Of a DNA stretch of 64,000 nt, positions 25,900 through 37,800 are shown in pieces. The stretch spans positions 248,001 to 312,000 of the forward strand of contig NW_002476417.1 in NCBI RefSeq assembly GCF_000189635.1. Reading direction: 5' to 3'. Position 1 is the stretch's first letter; every line of letters starts with the position of its first letter. Source of the stretch: Tetrahymena thermophila SB210 (taxonomy: Eukaryota > Ciliophora > Oligohymenophorea > Hymenostomatida > Tetrahymenidae). Under the pieces are notes generated by a model. That model did not search any database. It saw only the letters and a list, made by a program, of their open reading frames with translations, and had not been told where the DNA came from. A program made the translations under genes and the position numbers.

Positions 25900-27181
25900 T
25901 AAAAATAGATTTACATATGTTAAATTGATTCTGTTTCTATGAGTGAAAACAAAATACCTTACATACTAATATAAACAATGATAACAGAGAAAAAAATTTT
26001 TAAAGAAGAATAATAAATTGAAAATATGATTTGCTCAAAATGATCTTTAAAAATATCTATTTAGTTTTTAAATAATTTTGTTTTTTTGGTTGATAACTTT
26101 TTTACTTCAAATTAATAAACAATTCATGCATGTGCATTTTTCTCTTTTAAAACAATTTAAAAGTAGGTCCAGCTTAGATATATCTGCTAATTAAATATAC
26201 TGTTTTGTAAAATTTTGCTAACTTTATAATAAATTACTTGTTACTAATAAATATTTTTGAGCTTTTCAAGCTCTTGACAACTTTAGAAATACAAAAAGCA
26301 AAATGGATAAAATAAATTAAAATATCTTTCAGTAAATTCTATACTGGAATAAATCTTCAAAACTTTTAATTTTCTTCAAGAGTGAAGAAATAGAAAAGAA
26401 GTTAGGAAGTAATAAGCGAGAAAGAAATAAATTTTATATTATTTGAGATGAGCGTTGGCTGTAAGTCAATAATGCTCTAAAAATTTAAAAAGTAAATAAT
26501 TACTTAATCAAAAGGTTTTGATTTCAATAAATAATAATTAAATTCTTTCATTCATTCATTTGTTCACTCAATAATTGCTTTTGTTTAGAAGTGATAAAAA
26601 TAAATTTCACCAAAAACGAATGCTAATGATAAAGCGAAAAACTTATAAATTTATGAATTACTTGCTTAAATTTTTGATTTTTTTAAAATTGAACACTTTA
26701 ATTGGATTAATGATGAAATAATTTAAAGTTATACAATAAAATAAATTGAAGAATATGTACATATCAATAAATATTATATAATAAATATTTAAATTGGTTG
26801 GTCTATTACAATAGGATAGATTGAAAAGAAAAGTGTAGTGATTTGTATATGTTACTTTTTATTATTATTGCTTGCTTATGATTTTTTTTATTTATAATCA
26901 AGGAAAGGATTGCTTTTTAATTTTAATTTTATTTTTTGTTTGAATTTATTTTCATTCATGAATGATGTGAATAGTTAATTAATTTATTTTTAGTAAGAGT
27001 TATTTAGAGTGGGTGGGTTTTTATTTATTTATTATTATTTTAAAGACTATAATTGCTCAGTTTCGAAGTAACAAGAGCTCAAAATATTTAAATTTTAATT
27101 ATGAGAATGAGATAGAGAGAGTGTAAAGACGACAAAGAAGTATTTTTTAATATTTAGTTTGATTGTTTTTTATTTAAGGGG

Positions 27182-27230
27182 TGGGTATGTAGGTAGGTAG
27201 GTAATTGAGTGTGTGAGTGAGTGAGATTGA
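27182..27230. repeat. G-rich (GTAG)n/(GTGA)n tract
   Basis: Short tandem gtag and gtga/gtgt units (gtatgtaggtaggtaggtaa, gtgtgagtgagtgag), unusually G-rich for this window, about 300 nt past the stop of the minus-strand gene at 27525. Confidence 0.8.
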
Positions 27231-27524
27231 TTACTATAAGAAATTCTTCTATTGCAAAGTTAGTAAATCCATAAATTATCTAATACAAATACTATTTTGT
27301 TAAAGTGTTATTTGTTGGTTGATTGGTTGGTGTTATGTTTTTGCTAAAAGTAGATATTCTTATGATATTTGTTGATTAGTAGAAGATGTAAGTTGAATTT
27401 AATTTAATATTGTAGAGAGAGTAGACCAAAAGGAAGGCAAATTTATTTTTGAGGTAATTTTATAAATATTTAAATAATAAGTATTTACAAGCCAGTGTAA
27501 GTTAAAGAAAACCAGCTTATATTC

Positions 27525-28271
27525 TCAAATTTCAATTCTGATTACATCAGAATCTCCTTTTGGCATCTAGGCAGGTAAATTTTCTTTGCGGAAAGTACCG
27601 AATTCACTACCAATGCTATTTATGCTTTCTCCTTTGGTAGATTTTTAATAATTATGTTAAGTAGGTTAATTACCTTCATTACTTAATACATCAGAAGGGA
27701 TATGAGCCAATGAGGACTTTCTTTTTTGATACAAGGGATTATTTAGGAGTTTTTTAAGCTTAGGAGCTGGTAATACAGTGTATGGAGTATAGTTATAAAC
27801 ACCCTTTTCTTGCATGTATCTCTTTCTTTCCAAAATAAACATTTCAATGTAGCTCATTTTTCTGCGAGATAGATTAGGTGAAGTCTTTTATCCGTTAGAA
27901 AATGCCTTTGGACTTTCGAATTTAACAGAAGTATTGCAAGATAGCATGTTAGGAACATTGGTGCTTTGAGGTGATATTTCCTTGTGAGTTATTTAATGGT
28001 CATAACTAGATATATTTTGTTAGTTTTTACTTGTATACATAATATTTGTATTATTTAAATAAGGTTTGCAGCAAGTAGTATTTTATGCGCAAGCCTTTGA
28101 ATGCTTAATTTTACTATTGAAGCACTCAACCAAAGCATCCTTAGATAAGTTATTTTTAATATTTTAAGTATTGGGATTGTTAACTTTATCAGCAGTTTTA
28201 GAATGGTATTTGTATTATTTAGAATTACTTTTAGCAGAAGATTTCTTAGCAGTTGTACAAGAGCTTCCCAT
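27525..28271 (-). CDS. Putative N-acylated protein, MGSSC family copy 1
   Basis: Single exon on the minus strand, ATG 28271 to TGA 27527-27525, 248 aa. The N-terminus MGSSCTTAKK fits an N-myristoylation site (Gly2, Ser5-like context) with Cys5 available for palmitoylation, which predicts a membrane-anchored cytosolic protein. Residues 1-140 are Ser/Asn/Lys-rich and disordered. Residues about 148-172 hold the block shared with the paralog at 34249-34848 (ERKRYMQEKGV, YTPYT, LPAPKLK). The C-terminus KGDSDVIRIEI is acidic then hydrophobic, like a PDZ-ligand tail, and is also conserved in the paralog (NGDIDAITIEV). No catalytic domain is seen; the protein is likely a membrane adaptor. It is isolated in a gene-poor region. 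Confidence 0.85.
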
Positions 28272-31200
28272 TTATTTTAATAGTGAAGTATTTTTTCAAT
28301 AGTTTAAATTATGTGTAAAAAAATTTATTAGCTTTGAATTGATATGAAAAATATTGATTATTACAATCAATCAATCAATAATGTATGAGAGAGACCAAGG
28401 TATTTTTTCGTGTTATTTAGTGATTTATTAAGTTTATATTAAATGAAGAATTTGTTGGTGAATATTAACTTGTTTATATATTAAAATTTCTTTGTTTGTA
28501 TTAAAGATTTACTATTTATTTATTGATAGTAATGAAAATTTATTTATTAAATTAATTGATTTTTTTTTCCTCTGATTTTTCTTTTTTTAATAGTTGATTT
28601 TAATTTTTTTTTTTTGATTTTAATTATTTTAAATACAGATTGGTTTTTTTTATATATCTTACATGCCCTTGCATACCAGAATCAATAATATTAATAATGC
28701 ATTAATTTGATTGAATACTGATAAAATTTTTTCTTCTTCTATCTAGTAACTTCAAGTAATAATAAGAATTCCCACTGATAAAAACAAAATATTGATTCTT
28801 TCATTTATTAAAAAGAAATAGGTAAGCTTTATTACATATTTATCAAAACATATATTAAAATTTCATTTCAATGCGTTTTTGCAATGTTTTTAGTTCTAAT
28901 TAGAAATTAAAATATTATGGAAAACTAGTAAATGTATCTTAGTTTTATTTGATCAATTAATTACTCTATTGATGTTGAAATCTACAAAACATAGTTTTTG
29001 CATGACCCAATTTGGAATTTATGCGATCTTGCAAAGAATTGCTGAGGAACTCTTTTAAATAATTAAGAAATTATAAAGATTTTTAACAGAAGCTCTTATT
29101 TATATTTTTTATAAATTCTGATTCCAGATAAATTCTACATTAAAATACAATTTGTCACTCATAATTTCAGAAAAAGACGTCTATCAGTTATTTTAAATCG
29201 CTTTGTATTTACTTTTATGTTGTTGACTGCTAACAATTAAGTAAGAATATAATGGCTAATATTTTCTGATGTTAGGCATATTCTATTTAAAGTTAATTAA
29301 TATAAACAACTACTTATTTCAATCGCTTATTTCTCAAAAAATTATAATAGATTGTTTATTTGGATAGATTCTTCGCTGTTAAAACATTTATAATCCAAAT
29401 TAAATTATTAATCATAGTATTTGTCATATTCCAGAGTGTTTACACTTTCAATAAATACAAATAGAAGGCTTCTTAATAAAATTTAATTACACCAATATTT
29501 TTATTCACTCTTGAATCTGTCTCTCAATAATCATATAATAAATAACATAAGGAATTTCCTGTAGATTTTTCTGAAATAAATTTAGATTGTATTCAATTAA
29601 GAGTTTACAAATCTTCATTTGATTTTTATAAAAAAAGTTAAATTTCTGAAATGATAATTGAAAATTCATCAATATTATTAGATGCTAAAATTAACTTTGA
29701 TTAGAGCTCATCATAAATTGTAATTTGTTGCCAATTCAAAATACAATTCGAGCTTGTTCATAGACTTTATTTAATACATTAAAACTTCAAAAAAACTTAC
29801 TTATGGTTAGAACTATTTGATATAAGTTAGGTTAGAATTTGAATTGATAAATTATTGTTTTTATATTTTGAAATAATAAATTAAAACTAACTAGCTAATA
29901 TTTTAAGGTATAAGAATTCCTCAAATACTAAGCTGGGTAAAATTATAAAGGTTATTATATTAACTATTTATAGGTCGTTATATAGATGATTCTAACCTAA
30001 TTATTTTAAATAAGAAAACCCTATTAATTTTATATTTTTTTAACCTCTAGAAATCTAAAAGCAGAAATAACACAATCTAATTTGTATCATACAAAAAATT
30101 TAATTTACTCAACAGTGAGTATATTTTAAAGACAAATTATTTCTTTAAATAAAGTAGAGTTTGTAATAAATAGATTCATATATATTATGAAAATTATTAT
30201 TGTATTTTAAATAAATTTTCTAAATTTTTTTAAATTTACATTCAAAACACCAAACAAAATCAATAAAGAGGATACTTTATTAAATTAGACTTTCATTTAT
30301 ACATTTATTTTAATAAAAATTAAGTAAATTTTCAAGAATTCAAATTGTGTGATTCGTTGATAGATATTATTCCTTTAAAACTTTTATAAGGAGTTTTTCA
30401 ATAGAAAGATATATATGTACAAATTTTAAGGAAAATTGAGGACTTTTATTGATTTTTTGATTTTATTGCAGGCTAAATTACATTAACTATTGTAATTTCT
30501 AATAGCTTTTTTGTGTTTACAGATTACAATATTTATATTTAATATTTAAATTGATAATTTAAAAAATTTGTTGATATTTCGAATTAATTATCTATATAAT
30601 CAAATTGTATTTGTCCTCATTTAGCATTCTTTTCAAATAAGCATTTTTAAATAAAAAGACATATATACATACATATGAATTTGTTTGTATAGTTTACATT
30701 CACAAATAAATTAACATTCAAAAAAAAAAAACTAAAAAATATAATTTACTCATTTATAATCATAAAAATGAAAATTCGTCATAACCTTCTCGTTTTCATT
30801 AATAATCTTTTATATAAAATTATCGTTAAAATAAACAGACAGAGTAAGTAAATCAGTTAATTTTTGATATAAATATCCTATCACTAAAATATTTATTATT
30901 AATCACACTTAGTTTAAAGCAATTTATCTAATGTATTTATATTAAATTCTTCTAAAAACCTAATATATTATCTAAGTAAAAATAAACTAATAAATTATTG
31001 AATTCAGTTGTAATGATAGATTAATAACATTTTATTTTCAAGTAAATAAAAATTAAATAATTTTTTTAGATTAATGAACATTAATTCCATCAAAATATTC
31101 CATCCCTTTTGACCATTTTTGTAGAAGAAAATTCTTATTTTTGAAGGCTGAATTTTGAAAAAATTTACTAAAATCCGATTAAATAGGATATTTCTCTTAA

Positions 31201-34200
31201 AATTAGAGAAGTAAAGATTAAAAATCAACTTTATTTTTAAATTTAAAATTCTCAATTCGGAGACTTAAAATAAACCAACCAATCTAAAAACAAAACAAAC
31301 ATTTTGAATGGGAAACCTCTGATTGACTTTAGAGGATTTTATCATAATTTATAATTAATTCGGACTTCTTATTACTATGATATAATTTCTTCTTCTTTTT
31401 AATGCACATTTAATATGAATAGATTTTTTATATTTGTGCATTTAGCATTTTTCAATTAGAGCTTATACTCAAAAAAATATCTATCAGACAAGGAGTGCTT
31501 TTAATTGATCGTCTAAACCAAATTTATTTTACCATAAAATTTAAAAAATAATAACAAAGTACCTAATCTAGTTTATATATTTAAAAATTTTGAGATCTTT
31601 AGGAAAGCTTTTGGCATAAAAATCTTTCACTTAATCTTTGAAAGTAAAAATTTACCTTGATAATTTTAGAGCTAAGTTACTAAAGGTCGGAAAGAGTAGT
31701 TAACTTAGTTAGTATTTTTAAATTTATTTACTTTAAAACAATAACTCAAAGAACCTATTTGTGAAAGGTCTTAAATATCTTGGCCTATCAATATTATAAT
31801 GTGTTAGAGTAATTGAACTCTTTCTTGGTAATGATGTGAAATTAATTTATGGTGTTTAAAATAGAAATTTATATACTAAATTATGTCAATAATTTGCATT
31901 TTTTACCTCAAATTTAATTTAGAACATAATAATTTATCTTAAAAATCAAGGAAGAATGAGTAACTTTGGAATATACTATTATTATCAAAATTTTATTTAT
32001 TTATTTATGGATTGGATTCCAACAATTAATCTTTTTTATTTCAATAAAAATTTGTAATCTTTTTTTGTAAAAGTCTGACAAATTATTTATGTTAAAAATT
32101 TAAATTTGATAGTATAGATAAATAATTTTGAAAATAATTAAAATAGAAGAGTAGTCAGTTATGAATAAGTATTATTTTTGAATATGTAAATGAGTTCTCC
32201 TAAAATTCGATGAAAGATTTAATTACAATTAAGAAACAGATTCCAAATAAATTAAAAAAAATTATTAAATACTTAGCTTACTAATTTTATTAAATTTGAT
32301 TAGTCTGAAAAAAATTAATTTGAATCCTAAAGGCTGGCTGAAAAATGATATTTATAAAAACTATCATCAATCTATGAATAAGCTAATTAAAAGTGGTTAG
32401 CGCAAATAGAATAAAGAACTAAATATTTTTTTAAAAAATAAGTATAATTTCTATTGATTTAATCACCTATTTTATTTGTGTTTATACATCATTTTTTAAA
32501 AAAATCAGAAGCAAAATCTGATAATTTTTTCTGGATTTAAATGTTTTTTAAGAAAGAAAAGGTAAAAAAATTAAAATCACTTTTTAAAATTATTTAATTT
32601 AATTTAAAAATCACCAATTTAAGTATTTCATTATCAATCTTCATAATATTTTACATAAAAATGTAAAAGGAATTTTAAAATCTAACACTATTTATTAATA
32701 TAATTTTATAAAAAAGAATAAAAATTCACAAAAATTTATTTCTATTTTTTCAAAAAAATAAAGATTATTAATTTCAATATTAAAACATATATATATATAT
32801 ATATATATGAACAACATGCATTATCTTCGAAATAAATATTTTTATGCTCTCATTTAAATCAAATTTTTACTCAAAAATACTTAGCTAACTTATTTTGTGT
32901 AATATTAAATAAAAAAAATAAAGGTAGCAAATTCTGTTATGTGAGGTGATTGGTTCATAGTAAAAAATTTCATATTTGTATGTAAACACTTAACTTCTGA
33001 ATTAGAATAGCAAGGTATGTTTTAGGAATTTATTGATTCTTCATAAATCTAAATTAGTTTTTATTAGATTTATTATACTCTTCTACCATGAATATTTAAA
33101 ATTAAAAAATATCTCTTAAATTTAAAGCTTGTGAGATACTTCATAGGTATTTTAGATATTTAGCCATTTCTATATACTTCTTAAAATATCTGACTTAATT
33201 AAAAAGTATTTATTCTTGAAATATAATAAAAATAAATATCCATTTTATGAAAAATTGATTTAATCAGATTTAATAAGCGAATGCTTGAATAAACTTGATT
33301 ATAAAAAAATGTAATATATTATGATAAATAGACAATAGCTATTACTACTATATGTAAATTTTTGATAAATTAACAAGAGTTCTTTAATATTTTGTAAATT
33401 AACCGAACTTCTAAAAATATAAATAATTCATGTTTAGTGTTCTCATTTTCTTAATTAAACAAAGACATAAAAATTAAAGAATGATGATTATTTTAAGTTT
33501 TCTACCAGATTTTGTATTTTTAAACAAGTAGATTAATAATGATTATTGATTTTAAATTTATATTTATTTCTTTGTTTAAATAATTCTTATTAATCTGTAT
33601 ATAAGACAATCAATTTATTTTATTAGATTGTTTTTAAAAAAATTATTTATCTCTTCTTACATTATGTGCTATATATAATTTATATGCAATTTAATTTCTA
33701 TTTCATGAACAAAAAAGAATTTCAAGGGATCAACTTTAATAGTTATTATATCTTATTTTAGTTTGAAAATAAATTTAGACAAAAGTGAAAAGAGGATTGT
33801 AAAAATTACATTTGATTTTGATATGAATTACAATAATTAATAAGATTATATTTGAAAGGAAAGAAAAGGGTAAGTAAAATGCTTGAATAAAATAATGAGA
33901 TATGTAATTTATATATGTTTTTTTTATATTAGTTAAAGAAGATATTGATATATAGGCTGATTAATTTACTTTTTTATATTATGTTTAATTAATTTAGTTA
34001 TTATTTAATAGTATAGAAATTTATAAATCAAAATTTCAAAGAATAAGAAGAGTTGAGATGTTTGTTTAATGGAAAGAAGGAGATGTTGATTGATTGATTA
34101 ATTATTTATTCTATAATGAGATAGTGAATATTTTATTAATTTTTGTTTAGTGCAGTTAGTTTTTAATTTTTTATGAGTTAGTTAGTAGAAGTAAGTTAAT

Positions 34201-34248
34201 TAATTTATTTATTTATTATTTATTTATATAAGAACTATTTTAGCTTAG
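28272..34248. other. 6-kb gene-poor AT-rich region
   Basis: AT-rich spacer between the two acylated paralogs. A GC-richer stretch at about 28865-29121 has a frame ending MTQFGIYAILQRIAEELFQI, possibly a relic, but too short to call. At 31271-31280 TAAACCAACC matches the first ten bases of the Tetrahymena chromosome breakage sequence. An inverted repeat CCTCT...AGAGG lies at about 31315-31335, and an AT dinucleotide run at about 32786-32809. No supported gene. Confidence 0.6.
32786..32809. repeat. (AT)n dinucleotide repeat
   Basis: About 11-12 consecutive AT units. Confidence 0.85.
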
Positions 34249-34848
34249 TCAGACTTCAATTGTTATTGCATCAATATCACCATTTAGCATATTAGTAGGG
34301 TTTGATTATATTTTATTCTGATAGATATCTTTTCTTAAGCTTTATATAGAATGAGACTTAATGCGTTTCTATTGAAGAGAGCTCTATTTAACGCTTTTTA
34401 GTACGGGTGGAGGGAGAATTGTATAGGGTGTGTATACTGCAACCCCTCTTTCTTACATGTATCTTTTTCTTTCTATTATAAAACTTTCTAATTAGTTCAC
34501 TTTTCTTTTCTTGAGAACATTATTTTCTGAATGAGTTTGGCATTCAGATAGTTTTTTAATTTTTTATTATTGTTGTGGTACATTGTTATTTGTAGAAGCA
34601 GAGTGCTGACTACTTTTAGTTTCATTAGAAGAAGCTGTGTTAGCTGCAGAAAGGTATTTTTAAAATACTTTATTTGAACTGCCTTTGTCTTCAAAAGCAA
34701 AATCTTACTACTCTTTCTAGACTTGATGATAAAAAACAGAAGGAACATTTGTGGGAAATTATTTTGGAGAAGATCTAGTGGCGTTGCTGTTGGGACTAGA
34801 GTTATTTCTAGGTTTTTTTTATTTGCCTGAAGTGCAACTAGAGCCCAT
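34249..34848 (-). CDS. Putative N-acylated protein, MGSSC family copy 2
   Basis: Single exon on the minus strand, ATG 34848 to TGA 34251-34249, 199 aa. It starts MGSSCTSGKQKK: Gly2 and Cys5 suit dual acylation (myristate plus palmitate), followed by a basic patch that would help membrane binding. Residues 13-118 are Ser/Asn/Gln-rich and disordered. Residues 126-151 repeat the family block (ERKRYMQERGV, VYTPYT, LPPPVLK), and the C-terminus DIDAITIEV matches the tail of copy 1. Only the N-terminus, central block and tail are conserved, which marks those as the functional parts. The stop at 34251 is about 6 kb from copy 1, same strand, so this is a dispersed local duplication. Function unknown. 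Confidence 0.85.
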
Positions 34849-37800
34849 TTTGATAGATGAAATTTATTTGTTTTATGAAAGTGTTATGTTTTTTTATTCC
34901 GAGATTAATTAATTTTTGTTGCTTGATTTCAATTATATTTCCAAAGGTAAATCAAATTTATAATAACAAAAATTAAAGAAGATGATTAAAGTGGGAAAAA
35001 GGCATTTATTTCATTAAAAAAAAAAATTATAAACAACAAATGATCATTTCTCTGTCACAAATCCACAAATGAATTGTGTAAATTACAAAACGATTCGAAT
35101 TCATTAGGATTAATTAATTAAGAAATGTTAAAATATATTCCCCACTGGCTTATCTTATGGTCTTATAACATAGTTAATTAAAAGGTGAGAAATATAAGGT
35201 AAGGCTGATTTTAATTTAACAAATCTGCATATCAATTCGATATGGAAATTGAGAGTAATTATTACAAAAAAAGAACACATATTAAGAATGTGTGATTATA
35301 ATTGCTCCAAGCTTTCTAAAATAAATCAAAGGAATAAACAATAAGATTAAATCTATCATCCTACCTATGTTACTTACTTTAAAATTTCATTTGCAGCAGC
35401 ACAATAGATAAAAAGGTAAAATAAAACACTTATAATATTAAAACATAAATTACTCAAATACTTGTAAGTACATTCAATTATAACTGGTTTTAAAGATTAT
35501 GTAGACAATATAGTATCCTATCTAAGCTTTTATTCACTTAAAGAAATCAATTTTTTTGGTTATTATTCTTCTTTAAGAGCAAATTTTATAAATGTGTTTT
35601 CACTCAAAAGTAAGAGGTTTTGTATTGACTTTCTCTACTCAAATTTTACAAAAATTAACTTTATTCTTCGATGTTTATTTTTTAACCTAAAAAAAGATCT
35701 TTCTAATGATAATCTTGGTAATTAAATTCAAAAAAATTTTTTCTAAATCTCGATCGTTAGACTGAATGACTACTCACCTTTATTTTATAGTAGCATTTAT
35801 ATAAAACGCTTGACACAAATTTTACAGCTTCTTCTATAAAATAATAAACTCTTTACAATTATGTTTAAAAATGAATTTGTGCTTCTAAGGCCTGAAAAAT
35901 TAGAAAATTTAATCATTTCGTAAAGTCCTCATTAATTAACTACTTATTAAATGAAAATTTTAAAGAACAAATAATGGTTTAACTGTAGAAAAATATTAAA
36001 ATTTAACCATACGATTGTATTTATTGAAATAATGAATCATTTTTAAATAATTCATTCTCCAAAGTTTTTTTGGCTATTTGCATTTTTAATGAGATTGTAT
36101 CACCAAAAATGCGTTATTTTGAAAAAACATAAAGCTTTTTGGGTAGAACTGTCCGTCCAAAATATTAAACTAAATAAACTAATTATATCAAGCATAAAAA
36201 ATAAATATAGCAAAATTCTGGTTTATTTGTCATCTTCAAATCACTAAAGCCAGCGTATTAAGTCTGAAACGAGCTAGTGATCCATTAGAACCAAAGTTAA
36301 TAGATTTATCGAATTAATACCACTATTAAAGTAATGAAATAAAGCTAGTCTTTTTATTGTTCACTGTGATAAAATTCTAAATATATCACATAGAAAAATG
36401 TTTCTAAAATAAATCTACTATGCAGTACCATATCAAAACTTTCTTCATTTATTTAAAATTTCAAAATGATAATTTTTTAAACATGAGAAGCCTTCTAGCT
36501 GTTATTTATTTACTAATATTTATTCTGACAAACAGTAAGAAGCATGAATCAAATTGAAATTTTACATAAAATCCTAATTTTATGGCAAATATTAACTCAG
36601 TTTATGATTCTATTTAATCTATTTGTTGTATTAAAGGTACTGTTTAATTTAAATACTTTTCTTAGCCTGTATTTTCTTTAAATTTTTATATTGAAAAAAT
36701 ATTTAATTGTATTTTATTTATTCAAAAGGTAATTAGTTTTGAGCAAAAACTACCATTTATTTATGTAGTAGCAAAGTATTTTTGCACAAAATGATAAAAC
36801 TGAATGCTAATTATATGTGTCATAGCCAAATAAATACAAACAGCTATACAGAAAAAAATGTAATCAGAAAAATCAAAAATTGATTTATTTATTAGCTTAT
36901 TAATGATTTTGTCTTGAGATAAAATAATAATTTTGTTTTAATCAAAAAGTTCATTCAATCACTTTTTGTACCCAATAAAATACTAACTTAAGTTATATTA
37001 ACTAAGTGCGTAAATTAATCTTAAAAATAATTCAAATTTATGATTCTAATAATTAAAAATATACTAATTATATATTTTTTAGTGAGTGAATTATTTTTAA
37101 TTTATTACAAGCTTGAATGATCAAACAAGTGAATGAAAAGATTGAGATGAAAATTGCTAATTGTTACGTTAATTTTTGGATTGGAACAACAAAAATAAAG
37201 ATTTAATAAAACCCTTCTTTACAAAAAAAATGAAATAGTTGAAAAATACATTTTAATTAATATTTGAAAAATCTACAGATATAATGTAAGTGTGTTTAAA
37301 TTCCTTGCGTAAAATCTATGATAATATAAAAAAAATATTACCTGACTTCCTAAATTAGCCATAAATTATTATTCCATGGCCTATAATTATTTTACATAAT
37401 TTCTATTTCCTACAATAAAATGGAACCTTCCTAAATATGAAAAATTAATATAAATAAAATTAGATTTTACATGAACGAACTGTTTGATTTAAGTATGCAA
37501 AATTCAAAGAATTAATATTATAAACAACAAAAAAATAATAAACGAAGTTCTCTTATAAAAGTAATAATTAGTTTTCTTACATATATTTTAAGAATCTTTA
37601 ACATTTTTTCATATTTAAAAGAAGCCTAAATGTTTTTTCTAGAAGTATTTATTATTATTATATTTCTAATAGCTATTTATTGATTGATCAATTAGATCGA
37701 ACTAGGTATTTAAAAAAATTACATATTAAGCTAGAATATAGTATTATAACGCCTTTTAGTCTATTAGATGTTTAATTTAAGGTATATCTTGAGACTTAGT

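Larger units (their letters stand above)
17619..27524. other. 9.9-kb gene-poor AT-rich region
   Basis: Almost entirely AT-rich low-complexity DNA. Short GC-richer patches contain ciliate-code ORFs that might be gene relics: 21658-22218 (+, 186 aa), 24098-24295 (+, 65 aa, with GIGQFTYYLYMIYKNIPKG) and 25471-25899 (+, 142 aa). With one stop codon and this composition, open frames of 60-100 codons are expected by chance, so none is claimed with confidence. A GTAT microsatellite is at about 21484-21508 and a GTAG/GTGA run at about 27182-27230. No tRNA, rRNA or snRNA signature was noticed. Confidence 0.6.

Noticed and set aside
31004..31255. 83-aa minus-strand ORF in the gene desert
   Set aside because: Lys/Asn/Ile/Phe composition typical of AT-rich noise and ends at TGA; no domain.
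36577..36800. Open frame MANINSVYDSIQSICC...
   Set aside because: About 70 codons, close to the chance expectation with TGA as the only stop; no supporting intron or homology.
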